This document shows, piece by piece, positions 1 through 6,712 of a stretch of DNA of 12,925 nucleotides (within the stretch, counting starts at the first letter, position 1; every line of letters begins with the position of its first letter). A model generated the notes under the pieces. It worked only from the letters and a program-made list of their open reading frames with translations. It was not told the DNA's origin and searched no databases. The stretch is from positions 1 through 12,925 of the forward strand of contig QHZM01000212.1 in the NCBI GenBank assembly GCA_003224665.1, written 5' to 3'. This DNA is from Acidobacteriota bacterium (GTDB lineage Bacteria; Acidobacteriota; Terriglobia; UBA7540). Both the position numbers and the translations under genes were made by a program.

Positions 1-390
1 ATTGATGATGACGGGGTGGCCGGCGGTCGCCTCAAAAAAATCGATCGCAAGGGGATCAATGAGCGAGAAGTCCCAGGAAGTGCGACCGCTCCGCGGGGGA
101 TCCAGCTCGGCCACACCGAGCTTCGGATAAGGCAACCACGGCACGTAGCGGACATAGTCCGCTCTCAAATCGCGAAGCACCTGGAAAACTCTGTCGTGGA
201 TGGCCGACCCGCGACGGAGCGGCGGGTTTACGACGACTTGGAGTGTCGCGGTGGTCTTCGAAACGCGGACTACTTTGTCCCAATTCACCGTTACTTTGGC
301 TGCGTCTGCCGCCGCGGCGGGCGCGGCCCCCAGGGAACCGAAAAGAAGCAAGACCAGGATGGGATGCGTAAACCAAGGGTTTCTTTTCAT
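1..390 (-). CDS. Secreted glycosidase-like protein, 3' end outside window
   Basis: An open frame of 130 codons runs from ATG at 388-390 to the left edge with no stop, so only the N-terminus is present. GGAG lies at 399-402, 8 nt before the ATG, which supports this start. Residues 1-28 form a Sec-type signal peptide: a basic start (MKRN), a leucine-rich core around residues 11-20, then an Ala-rich cleavage region (AAPAAAA). The mature part has an early beta-rich stretch (about 33-55), then VRYVPWLPYPKL at 80-91 and SWDFSLID at 105-112, followed by GHPVIIN at the edge. This order (helix, 'VRYVPW' strand, 'WDF.. iD', a helix, then a hydrophobic strand) resembles the first turns of a clan GH-A TIM barrel such as GH39-like enzymes. 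That family call is inference from pattern; the catalytic residues would lie outside the window. The protein is probably periplasmic or extracellular and acts on carbohydrate. Confidence 0.8.
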   Translation of the reverse strand, partial: MKRNPWFTHPILVLLLFGSLGAAPAAAADAAKVTVNWDKVVRVSKTTATLQVVVNPPLRRGSAIHDRVFQVLRDLRADYVRYVPWLPYPKLGVAELDPPRSGRTSWDFSLIDPLAIDFFEATAGHPVIIN

Positions 391-398
391 TTCGATTG

Positions 399-402
399 CT
401 CC
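399..402 (-). promoter_or_regulatory. Shine-Dalgarno of the secreted protein
   Basis: GGAG on the minus strand, 8 nt upstream of the ATG at 388-390. It fixes the start of the edge-truncated secreted protein. Confidence 0.7.
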
Positions 403-491
403 GCTGAGATTCCGTGTCCTCGCCAAGTCATCCAGGCGGTCTTCCAGGGCGCTTGAGCCCTCCCGTGCAGGCCGATGACCTCTGCGATTAA

Positions 492-770
492 AAGGCCTGC
501 GGCAACGATGTCCTCAAAAGGATGATGTCCGTTGTGCTCGAAACTCTTTTCGACCACGGCACACAGGTAGCGCGTAATTACGGCGACCTCGCGAAGATCC
601 TAGCACTTCATGGCAACATCCTCGGGGCGCTTCGACGCCGCGACCCGCGCGCCGCTCGCGCGGCCATGACCCGACATATGCGGGTGAGCAGAAAAGAAAA
701 CACCCGGCTCAATCCCCGATCGGAGGGGGTCCGGAGAAAAAACGCGAAGGGCACAACAGCCCTCCCTTGA
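492..770 (+). pseudogene. Remnant of a GntR/FadR-type regulator (FCD domain C-terminus)
   Basis: In the frame following the TAA at 489-491 the translation reads KACGNDVLKRMMSVVL and later HGNILGALRRRDPRAARAAM, then TRHM. The 'GN.vL..l' helix and the final 'H..Il.Al..rD..aAr.aM..H' helix pair are the hallmarks of the last third of an FCD ligand-binding domain (GntR family, FadR subfamily). The N-terminal winged-helix domain and most of the FCD domain are missing. Upstream, the frame is closed by the TAA and gives no recognisable homology, and further left the opposite strand carries the 5' end of another gene. The tail after about codon 735 is low-complexity and basic. The first in-frame ATG (522) lacks a convincing Shine-Dalgarno. 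I read this as a decayed 3' fragment and not a working gene; a short standalone protein is less likely. Confidence 0.65.
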
Positions 771-965
771 CGTCCGCTGCCTCCGCCTATCCCGGGCTCC
801 TGGCGGCCCGCTAATCCTGGACTCCTTCCCCCCGAAAATCAATTCCCGCTTTCACCCGGCGTTTGGCCTGAATAGAGTCGCGTCGAGCGGCGCTGCGATC
901 CATCAGACCCTTGAACGACCCGCTCGGGTATTCGGAGTCTCTCGCGCCCGAGGCGCGCCTTGAAG
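771..965. other. Intergenic stretch without a recognised gene
   Basis: Only overlapping frames without homology or ribosome-binding signals are seen here. The right part, downstream of the minus-strand CRTAC1 gene, contains a perfect 6-bp stem with a 3-nt loop at 943-957 (CGCGCC-CGA-GGCGCG). It could act as a second, accessory termination or RNA-stabilising hairpin. Confidence 0.5.
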
Positions 966-989
966 AAAAAACCTGCGGGGCATCACAGG
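966..989 (-). terminator. Rho-independent terminator of the CRTAC1 gene
   Basis: On the minus strand, CCTGTG (989-984), a 6-nt loop (983-978) and CGCAGG (977-972) form a 6-bp stem with one T-G wobble, followed at once by six T (971-966). The stem includes the last codons and the TGA stop (985-983) of the gene, so termination is set immediately at the end of the coding sequence. Confidence 0.75.
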
Positions 990-2782
990 TCGCTAAAAAT
1001 CTTGGGTCGGGCGAGAAACTTTTGCGACCGCACGACGCCCGCACCTTCCTTGAAGACAACCCATTGGTCGCCCGGCACGCCCTTGACAACTTCTTTCCGG
1101 CCGCTCGGCCACTGGACCTCAAGAAGGTCAACCTCCCGGCTGGCTCCCAGCCCGAAATGCAGTCGGAGGTCGTTTTGCGAGCAGAAACTTCCGCCGCTCC
1201 TGACCTCCTCGATCATGCGATGGTCTCCGACCTCGACCCTGACGCGGGCGCCGATAGCGCTGCGATTCGACTGGGCGGCGATGAGCTGGACGAGGAGGGA
1301 GTGGTTCCTGCCGGGGGAGGAATTGTGTAAGACGGTGGGGGGAGCATTCATATTGTTGATGACGATGTCGATCTGGCCCGTGTTGAAAAGATCGCCGAAC
1401 GCCACGCCGCGGGCCGATCTTTTCAGCAGGACCCCGGGCCCTCCACGCAGCGAGACGTCCTCAAACTTGCCGTTCCGCAAGTTCCAGTAAAGGATCTTGC
1501 GTTGTTCGTAACTCGAGTCCATAGGTGCGGTATCCACCTCCGGGTAAACATGCCCGTTGGCGATAAAGATGTCGGGCCAGCCATCGTTGTCGAAATCGAA
1601 GAAGCCCGCCCCCCAGCCGACGTAACGCGTGTTGGAGCCCAAGCCCGCGGCAAAGGTCACATCGTTGAACGAGCCGTCTCCCTGGTTGTGGTAGAGAGAG
1701 CTGGTGTCATCGGCAAAGTTGGTCTTCACGATATCCAGCCACCCGTCGCAGTCGTAGTCGCCCGCGCTGGCCCCCATCCCACCCTGTTCGCGGCCGTCCT
1801 CGTTGAATGCGACGCCGGCCGAGATGCCGAGTTCGGTAAAGGTCCCGTCGTGGTTGTTGCGAAAAAGCAGAGAAGCCGCGGAGTCGCTCGACACGTAAAC
1901 ATCCGGCCATCCATCGTTGTTGTAGTCGAGAACCAACGGCGTGAAGCCGTAATTTAGACCCGCTTTTGAGACGCCTGAAATTTCCGAAACGTCCGTGAAA
2001 GTCCCGTTCCCGTTGTTGTGGTAAAGCAGGCTCCGCGCGCCGCCCAATCCCCGCGGCCCGCACATCACCGGCAGGCCTTTCCAATTGCAGTTTTGTCCGA
2101 GGCCGTGACTGTAACGCTTCGCATCCTCATAGGCCACGTAGCTGGTCACGAAAAGGTCCAGGTTCCCGTCACGATCGTAGTCGAGGAAAGCCGCGCCCGT
2201 GTTCCAGCGGTCCTGCAAAGTCAGCAGGCCGCTCTGCCGCGTGACGTCCCTGAAGGTGCCATCGCCGTTGTTGTGATAGAGGACGTTCTGGCCGTAATAG
2301 GTGACGAACAGGTCGAGGTAGCCGTCGTTGCCAAAATCCCCCACGCACACGCCCTGGCCCCAGCCGTGACGCGCCAGACCGGCCCGTTTCGTGACGTCCG
2401 TAAATGTGCCATCCCGGTTGTTGCGGTAGAGGTGGCTGGTGGGTTCTTCGCCTCGCCGAAATCCATCGAGTCGCGAGCCGTTCACCAGGAAAATGTCGAG
2501 CCAGCCGTCATGGTCGTAGTCGAAGACGGCAACTCCTCCACCCGTCGTCTCGAGAATAAACTCTTTGGTCTTCTCGCCTCCAATGACCGTTTTGGCGGTG
2601 ATTCCCGCCCGCGCCGCAATGTCCACGTAGCGTGCCACGGCGGGCCCCGGACGCGGCTCTACGCCAGGGCCCAGCCCTCTTGAAGCGATCCCCTGTCCTG
2701 CTCCAGAAAGGACCGCGGGTTGCCGCGTTGCGCACAACCCCGCGACCCCCAGCAAGCTTCTCAAGGCTCTTCGGCGGGTCAA
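983..2782 (-). CDS. CRTAC1 family exported protein (FG-GAP/VCBS repeats, ASPIC/UnbV)
   Basis: A 599-residue protein built as a beta-propeller of FG-GAP/VCBS repeats with a C-terminal ASPIC/UnbV domain. Acidic, calcium-type loops recur at about residues 87-95 (DYDHDGWLD), 148-157, 201-209, 286-294, 341-350 and 396-404; a seventh at about 463-472 is degenerate (GDLFNTGQID). Between them the 'LYHNNGDGTF.DVT' type strand recurs. The ASPIC/UnbV region is about 510-577, with RSGGSFCSQNDLRLHFGLG. The N-terminus MTRRRALRSLLGVAGL looks like a twin-arginine or Sec export signal. The protein is probably extracytoplasmic and involved in binding or adhesion; no reaction is known for the family. The start is TTG (2782-2780), with AGGA 5 nt before it; an in-frame TAA lies directly upstream, so no earlier start can reach this frame without readthrough. 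It is monocistronic here and divergent from tal-pgi. Confidence 0.92.
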   Translation of the reverse strand: MTRRRALRSLLGVAGLCATRQPAVLSGAGQGIASRGLGPGVEPRPGPAVARYVDIAARAGITAKTVIGGEKTKEFILETTGGGVAVFDYDHDGWLDIFLVNGSRLDGFRRGEEPTSHLYRNNRDGTFTDVTKRAGLARHGWGQGVCVGDFGNDGYLDLFVTYYGQNVLYHNNGDGTFRDVTRQSGLLTLQDRWNTGAAFLDYDRDGNLDLFVTSYVAYEDAKRYSHGLGQNCNWKGLPVMCGPRGLGGARSLLYHNNGNGTFTDVSEISGVSKAGLNYGFTPLVLDYNNDGWPDVYVSSDSAASLLFRNNHDGTFTELGISAGVAFNEDGREQGGMGASAGDYDCDGWLDIVKTNFADDTSSLYHNQGDGSFNDVTFAAGLGSNTRYVGWGAGFFDFDNDGWPDIFIANGHVYPEVDTAPMDSSYEQRKILYWNLRNGKFEDVSLRGGPGVLLKRSARGVAFGDLFNTGQIDIVINNMNAPPTVLHNSSPGRNHSLLVQLIAAQSNRSAIGARVRVEVGDHRMIEEVRSGGSFCSQNDLRLHFGLGASREVDLLEVQWPSGRKEVVKGVPGDQWVVFKEGAGVVRSQKFLARPKIFSDL

Positions 2783-2824
2783 TTACTTCCTCTTCAAGTG
2801 ACTTAGTCTAGACGCCTCGAGCAT
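2783..2824 (-). CDS. 13-codon leader frame, in frame with and abutting the CRTAC1 gene
   Basis: ATG at 2824-2822 opens MLEASRLSHLKRK and ends at TAA 2785-2783, which touches the TTG start of the CRTAC1 gene. The two frames are the same, so reading through the TAA would join HLKRK to LTRRRALRSLL and give a longer, normal-looking Tat-type N-region. GAGGAG at 2839-2834 is a stronger ribosome site than the one before TTG. Three readings are possible: a nonsense mutation or sequencing error in the true N-terminus, with reinitiation at TTG; a genuine leader peptide with translational coupling; or chance. I cannot separate these from one sequence. Confidence 0.4.
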   Translation of the reverse strand: MLEASRLSHLKRK

Positions 2825-2833
2825 GAGCGTTGG

Positions 2834-2839
2834 CTCCTC
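2834..2839 (-). promoter_or_regulatory. Strong Shine-Dalgarno ahead of the leader ATG
   Basis: GAGGAG on the minus strand, 9 nt from ATG 2824-2822. It suggests that ribosomes enter the transcript upstream of the TTG start of the CRTAC1 gene. Confidence 0.5.
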
Positions 2840-3181
2840 AAACCAGAAAGCGGGGCAGTTTAAACCGCTCGCGTCCTCACCTCAAGCAGATCTCGCGTCA
2901 TCTTGAACCCATCGACCGGCATGAGGATCGGGCGGGAAATCAACCGGGGTGGCCTCGATGTCCGTCTCCACGACGCTGTGGCCGTGGGATTCTCCGGTAG
3001 ATTTGCGTATCCTAGAGCCACCGAGTCGCTCAGCGGCATCGAATTAGAGAAAGGGACTAACTTTCCGGCCGGAGCGGGCTCGGGGAAGACCGGGACTCTA
3101 ATTTCGGACAGCGGAATTCTGGATCAGGTCAGCCCGGGGATCGCCGAATAGACGCGAAACCCGCGGCATGGCAAAATCCGT
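2840..3181. other. Divergent intergenic region
   Basis: This region separates the minus-strand CRTAC1 gene from the plus-strand tal-pgi gene and must hold both promoters, but I see no convincing -35/-10 pair. It contains short palindromes: GTTTAAAC at 2858-2865, inside a longer imperfect one, and TCCGGCCGGA at 3064-3073. Either could be an operator, or chance. The 82-codon plus frame at 2903-3151 has no ribosome site and no recognisable product. Confidence 0.5.
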
Positions 3182-3199
3182 GCCTCAGAGACCTGAGGC
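3182..3199 (+). promoter_or_regulatory. Perfect hairpin in the tal-pgi leader
   Basis: GCCTCAG-AGAC-CTGAGGC is a perfect 7-bp stem with a 4-nt loop. It ends 15 nt before the Shine-Dalgarno (3215-3219) of the tal-pgi gene. There is no T-run, so it is not a terminator; it could be an operator dyad, an mRNA 5' stabiliser or a translational control element. Confidence 0.4.
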
Positions 3200-3227
3200 G
3201 GTCAGGACCAGCACAGGAGAAGCAGCA

Positions 3228-6074
3228 ATGAATTCCCTGAGACAACTCCAAGACTTCGGCCAGTCGATTTGGCTCGATTCCATCCGCCGCAGCCTGATTA
3301 CGAGTGGGGAACTGCGTCAGCTCGTGGAGGAAGACGGCCTAGGAGGCGTTACATCGAACCCCGCGATATTCGAAAAAGCTATCGTGGGAAGTACGGACTA
3401 TGAGGACGCGCTCGAAGCTCTCTACCGGCAGAAGGCCCTGGACGCAATTTCGCTCTTTGAGAAGCTCGCCATCCCCGACATTCAGGATGCCGCCGAAATA
3501 CTGCGCCCCGTCTATGAGCGAACGAACACTAGAGATGGTTACGTGAGCCTGGAAGTTTCTCCTTATCTGGCCAACGAAACGGAGAGCACAATCAAGGAAG
3601 CTCGCCGGCTTTGGAAAACGCTTGGGCGTAAGAACGTCATGATCAAAATCCCTGCCACGCCTGCCGGCATCCCCGCCATCAGGAGAGCGATCAGTGAAGG
3701 GATCAACATCAATATCACCTTGCTTTTTGCCCGGGAAAGATATGAAGAGGTCGCGGAGGCGTATCTTTCGGGCTTAGAGGAGTTCGCCGCCCAAGGAGGG
3801 GACGCGAGCAAAGTATCGAGTGTCGCCAGCTTCTTTGTCAGCCGGATTGACTCTCTGGTGGACTCGATCCTCAAGTCCCGGCTCACATCGGCCTCCGGCC
3901 CTGCGGAGCGGGCGCTGCTGCGGAGCATCATGGGGAAAGTCGCGATTGCAAACGCCAAATTGGCCTACCACAAGTACCAAGAGATATTCAGCGCCGCCCG
4001 CTGGCAGTCTTTGCGCGACAAGGGGGCGCAGACGCAGCGGCTGCTTTGGGCCAGCACGGGCACAAAGAACCCGGCTTATTCCGATGTGCTCTATGTCGAG
4101 GAATTGATCGGGCCGGACACGGTGAATACGATTCCGAAACCGACCCTGGAGGCTTTCCGCGATCACGGCAAACCGCGCGCCAGCCTGGAGGCGGACTTCG
4201 AAGAGGCGCGCGATACGATGGCCGTCCTCGATCAACTCGGCATCTCGATGAAAGACGTCACCGACCAGTTGCTCAAGGAAGCCGTCCGGCTGTTTGTCGA
4301 GGCATTCGAAAAACTGCTGAACTCTTTGGACCGAGCGTGCAAGGTCCCGATCAAAGAGCGAAAGGACCCTCAAACCTTGCGGCTCCCGGAACCTCTTCCG
4401 AACGCCGTAAAGACCGCGCTTGACGAGTGCCGCATCGAAGGCAAGGTCCGGAGGTTATGGTCCTACGACGCATCGCTCTGGACAGGCAATGACGAAGGCA
4501 AATGGCTGGGCTGGCTGGGCGTCACGGAGGACCAGCTCGCGCACATCCAACATCTGAAAAACATCGCCCAGGAAGTCAAGGCCGAGGGGTTCTCGCACGC
4601 ACTGCTCATGGGCATGGGGGGATCGAGCCTGTGCCCCGAGGTCATGCGAATGTCGTTCGGCAAGATCGAGGGTTATCCCGAATTGCACGTCCTGGACTCC
4701 ACGGACCCGGTCCAAATCAAAGACGTCGAGCGCAAACTGGACCTCTCGAGGACCCTCTTCATTGTTTCGAGCAAGTCAGGCAGCACGCTCGAGCCCAATA
4801 TCTTTAAACAGTACTTTTTCGAGCGGGCCCGGCAAGTCGTGGGCCCTCGGGAAGCGGGCCGCCGGTTTATCGCCATAACAGACCCGGGCTCGAAAATGGA
4901 GGAAGTGGCCGAAGCGGACGGTTTCCGATACGTCTTCCACGGCGCCCCGAGCATCGGCGGGCGCTATTCCGCCCTTTCGGATTTTGGCATGGTTCCAACG
5001 GCCGTCATGGGATTGGATGTGCCGAGGTTTCTCGATAGCGCAGAAGCGATGGTGCATTCGTGCAGTTCTTGCGTCCCGATTGAAGACAACCCCGGCGCCG
5101 TGCTGGGGACTGTCCTGGGAACTCTCGCCACTCGAGGGCGTGACAAAGTGACCATCGTCGCTTCCCCGCTCATCGGCGACCTGGGCGCCTGGTGTGAGCA
5201 GCTCCTAGCGGAATCAACGGGGAAAGACGGAAAAGGCCTGATCCCTGTGGACCAGGAAAGGTTAGGCCCTCCTGAGGTTTATGGGGACGACCGCGTCTTT
5301 GTTTACGTCAGGCTGGACGCCGCGCCCGACGCCTCGCAGGATGCCGCGGTTGACCGGCTCGAAAAGGCAGGACAGCCGGTGGTCCGGATCTCGGTCGCGG
5401 ACGTCTATGACCTCGGCCGGGAATTTTTCCGGTGGGAGTTTGCGACGGCTGTCGCAGGGTCGATCCTCGGCATCAATGCGTTTAACCAGCCGGACGTTGA
5501 AGCAAGCAAAGTCGCCACACGCAAATTGACGGGCGAATTCGAGAAGACGGGCTCACTGCCGCCCGAGTCGCCCATTCTGTCAGAGAGCGGAATCAAACTC
5601 TTCGGCGACGCGAGGAATGCGGCGGCCCTCGCTGTCACCGCAGGCAAAACTCGGTCCCTCAAAGGGCTCCTTCGCGCTCACCTCGACCGGCTCGGTGCGG
5701 GCGATTACTTCGCCATGCTCGCCTACATCCCCATGAACGAGTCGAATCGCGAACTGCTCCAATCCATCCGCCACGCCGTCCGCGATTCCAGGCGCGTGGC
5801 GACGTGTCTCGGCTTCGGCCCGCGCTTCCTCCACTCCACCGGTCAAGCCTACAAGGGCGGGCCGAACACCGGCGTCTTTCTGCAAATCACCTGTGACGAG
5901 GCAGCAGACCTCGCGGTACCCGGACTGAAATACACGTTTGGAATCGTCAAGGCCGCTCAGGCGCGTGGCGACTTCGAAGTTTTAGCCGAGCGGAACCGGC
6001 GCGCGCTGCGCGTCCATTTGAGCGAAAATCTTTCCAGGAGTCTTCAAGTGTTGAAGGAGGCGATGTGTGGGTGA
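3228..6074 (+). CDS. Bifunctional transaldolase / glucose-6-phosphate isomerase
   Basis: A 948-residue cytoplasmic fusion. Residues 1 to about 370 are a class I transaldolase: VTSNPAIFEK at 41-50 and the Schiff-base lysine K140 in VMIKIPAT. It moves a dihydroxyacetone unit between sedoheptulose 7-phosphate and glyceraldehyde 3-phosphate. Residues from about 390 to 948 are a phosphoglucose isomerase (glucose 6-phosphate to fructose 6-phosphate). They show the sugar-phosphate loop SSKSGST (514-520), GGRYSALS (577-584), ESTGKDGKG (662-670), NQPDVEASK with K761, and a C-terminal GPRFLHSTGQAYKGG. All key residues appear present, so both halves should be active. The start at 3228 is chosen because AGGAG (3215-3219) sits 8 nt upstream and 'MNSLRQLQDFGQSIWLD' matches the usual fusion N-terminus; ATG 3168 would add 20 unrelated residues overlapping the leader hairpin. 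It overlaps the next gene by 8 bp, so the two are probably cotranscribed and translationally coupled. Confidence 0.96.
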   Translation: MNSLRQLQDFGQSIWLDSIRRSLITSGELRQLVEEDGLGGVTSNPAIFEKAIVGSTDYEDALEALYRQKALDAISLFEKLAIPDIQDAAEILRPVYERTNTRDGYVSLEVSPYLANETESTIKEARRLWKTLGRKNVMIKIPATPAGIPAIRRAISEGININITLLFARERYEEVAEAYLSGLEEFAAQGGDASKVSSVASFFVSRIDSLVDSILKSRLTSASGPAERALLRSIMGKVAIANAKLAYHKYQEIFSAARWQSLRDKGAQTQRLLWASTGTKNPAYSDVLYVEELIGPDTVNTIPKPTLEAFRDHGKPRASLEADFEEARDTMAVLDQLGISMKDVTDQLLKEAVRLFVEAFEKLLNSLDRACKVPIKERKDPQTLRLPEPLPNAVKTALDECRIEGKVRRLWSYDASLWTGNDEGKWLGWLGVTEDQLAHIQHLKNIAQEVKAEGFSHALLMGMGGSSLCPEVMRMSFGKIEGYPELHVLDSTDPVQIKDVERKLDLSRTLFIVSSKSGSTLEPNIFKQYFFERARQVVGPREAGRRFIAITDPGSKMEEVAEADGFRYVFHGAPSIGGRYSALSDFGMVPTAVMGLDVPRFLDSAEAMVHSCSSCVPIEDNPGAVLGTVLGTLATRGRDKVTIVASPLIGDLGAWCEQLLAESTGKDGKGLIPVDQERLGPPEVYGDDRVFVYVRLDAAPDASQDAAVDRLEKAGQPVVRISVADVYDLGREFFRWEFATAVAGSILGINAFNQPDVEASKVATRKLTGEFEKTGSLPPESPILSESGIKLFGDARNAAALAVTAGKTRSLKGLLRAHLDRLGAGDYFAMLAYIPMNESNRELLQSIRHAVRDSRRVATCLGFGPRFLHSTGQAYKGGPNTGVFLQITCDEAADLAVPGLKYTFGIVKAAQARGDFEVLAERNRRALRVHLSENLSRSLQVLKEAMCG
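6054..6060 (+). promoter_or_regulatory. Shine-Dalgarno for the GTG-started HAD gene
   Basis: AAGGAGG within the last codons of tal-pgi, 6 nt before GTG 6067. It is nearly a full anti-16S match and decides the non-ATG start. Confidence 0.75.
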
Positions 6075-6681
6075 AATCACGGCGCTCTTTTGGGATGTTG
6101 GCGGCGTCCTCCTGACCAACGGCTGGGACCGAGCTTCCAGGCGCCAGGCGTGCGAGAAGTTCCAACTGGACTGGGAGCCATTCGAAGACCGGCACGAACT
6201 CATCGCCGCAGCATTCGACAAGGGACAACTCGGCCTCGACGAATACCTCGAGCGTACGGTTTTTTATCGCTCCCAACCGTTCACCCAAAAGGAATTCAAA
6301 GACTTCATGTTGGCCCAGTCCCGGTGTTACGCCGAAACCCTCGCCATCGTGGACCGGCTCGCGCGCTCGAAGAAGTACCTGCTGGCGACGATCAACAATG
6401 AGTCCACGGAACTGAACGTTTATCGGATCAACCAGTTTGGCTTGGGGAACTATTTCACCGTCTTCTTCAGTTCCTGTTTTCTCGGCGTCAAGAAGCCCGA
6501 AGAAGCCATTTACCGGCTGGCCCTCGAGATGACGCAGCGCGCCGCGAGTGAATGCCTTTTTATCGACGACCGGGAGCTAAATGTGGAGTGCGCCCGGAAT
6601 TGCACAGGAATGCCGGCGATCCACTACCAAGACCCCGCCCAGCTCGAGCGCGAGCTACGGGCAATGAATATCGAGATTTGA
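6067..6681 (+). CDS. HAD family (subfamily IA-like) phosphatase
   Basis: A 204-residue cytoplasmic haloacid-dehalogenase-fold hydrolase. Motif I is FWDVGGVL with nucleophile D10; motif II is T108 in LLATINNES; motif III is K143 in GVKKPEEAIY; motif IV is FIDDRE with D167/D168. Residues between motifs I and II form a helical cap. The second Asp of motif I (the usual acid/base, DxD) is Gly here (DVG). Such D-x-G-G/N-V motifs are known in YihX-type sugar phosphatases, so phosphatase activity is still plausible. The location between two pentose-phosphate genes suggests a sugar phosphate substrate, possibly glucose 1-phosphate; this is inference. The start is GTG 6067, with AAGGAGG at 6054-6060, 6 nt upstream inside the tal-pgi gene; the frames overlap by 8 bp. 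Confidence 0.9.
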   Translation: MGEITALFWDVGGVLLTNGWDRASRRQACEKFQLDWEPFEDRHELIAAAFDKGQLGLDEYLERTVFYRSQPFTQKEFKDFMLAQSRCYAETLAIVDRLARSKKYLLATINNESTELNVYRINQFGLGNYFTVFFSSCFLGVKKPEEAIYRLALEMTQRAASECLFIDDRELNVECARNCTGMPAIHYQDPAQLERELRAMNIEI

Positions 6682-6712
6682 AGCCTTGAAGCACGACGCC
6701 GGAATAGAGCCC

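Noticed and set aside
16..456. 146-codon plus-strand frame at the left edge
   Set aside because: It is antisense to the signal-peptide-bearing minus frame 1-390 and has no domain of its own.
446..461. Short stem AGGGC-gcttga-GCCCT upstream of the secreted gene
   Set aside because: Only five base pairs and no T-run; expected by chance in this sequence.
811..1131. 106-codon minus frame over the CRTAC1 3' end
   Set aside because: Same strand but a different frame from the CRTAC1 gene; it crosses the terminator, so it cannot be an independent gene.
1423..2530. Apparent tandem DNA repeats (recurring 'ccgttgttgtgg'-like units)
   Set aside because: They follow the protein-level FG-GAP repeat and are irregularly spaced and diverged, so this is not a DNA repeat array or CRISPR.
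1502..2683. Two long plus-strand frames (1502-1957 and 2018-2683)
   Set aside because: They are antisense to the FG-GAP repeats; their repeated 'VVV' patterns mirror the Asp/Asn-rich loops on the coding strand.
2858..2865. GTTTAAAC palindrome as an operator
   Set aside because: Eight bases only, with no second copy or paired promoter elements nearby to support it.
2903..3151. 82-codon plus frame in the divergent intergenic region
   Set aside because: No ribosome site before the ATG and no recognisable sequence; chance opening is likely at this GC content.
3774..4373. 199-codon minus frame within tal-pgi
   Set aside because: Antisense to conserved transaldolase sequence with no supporting signals.
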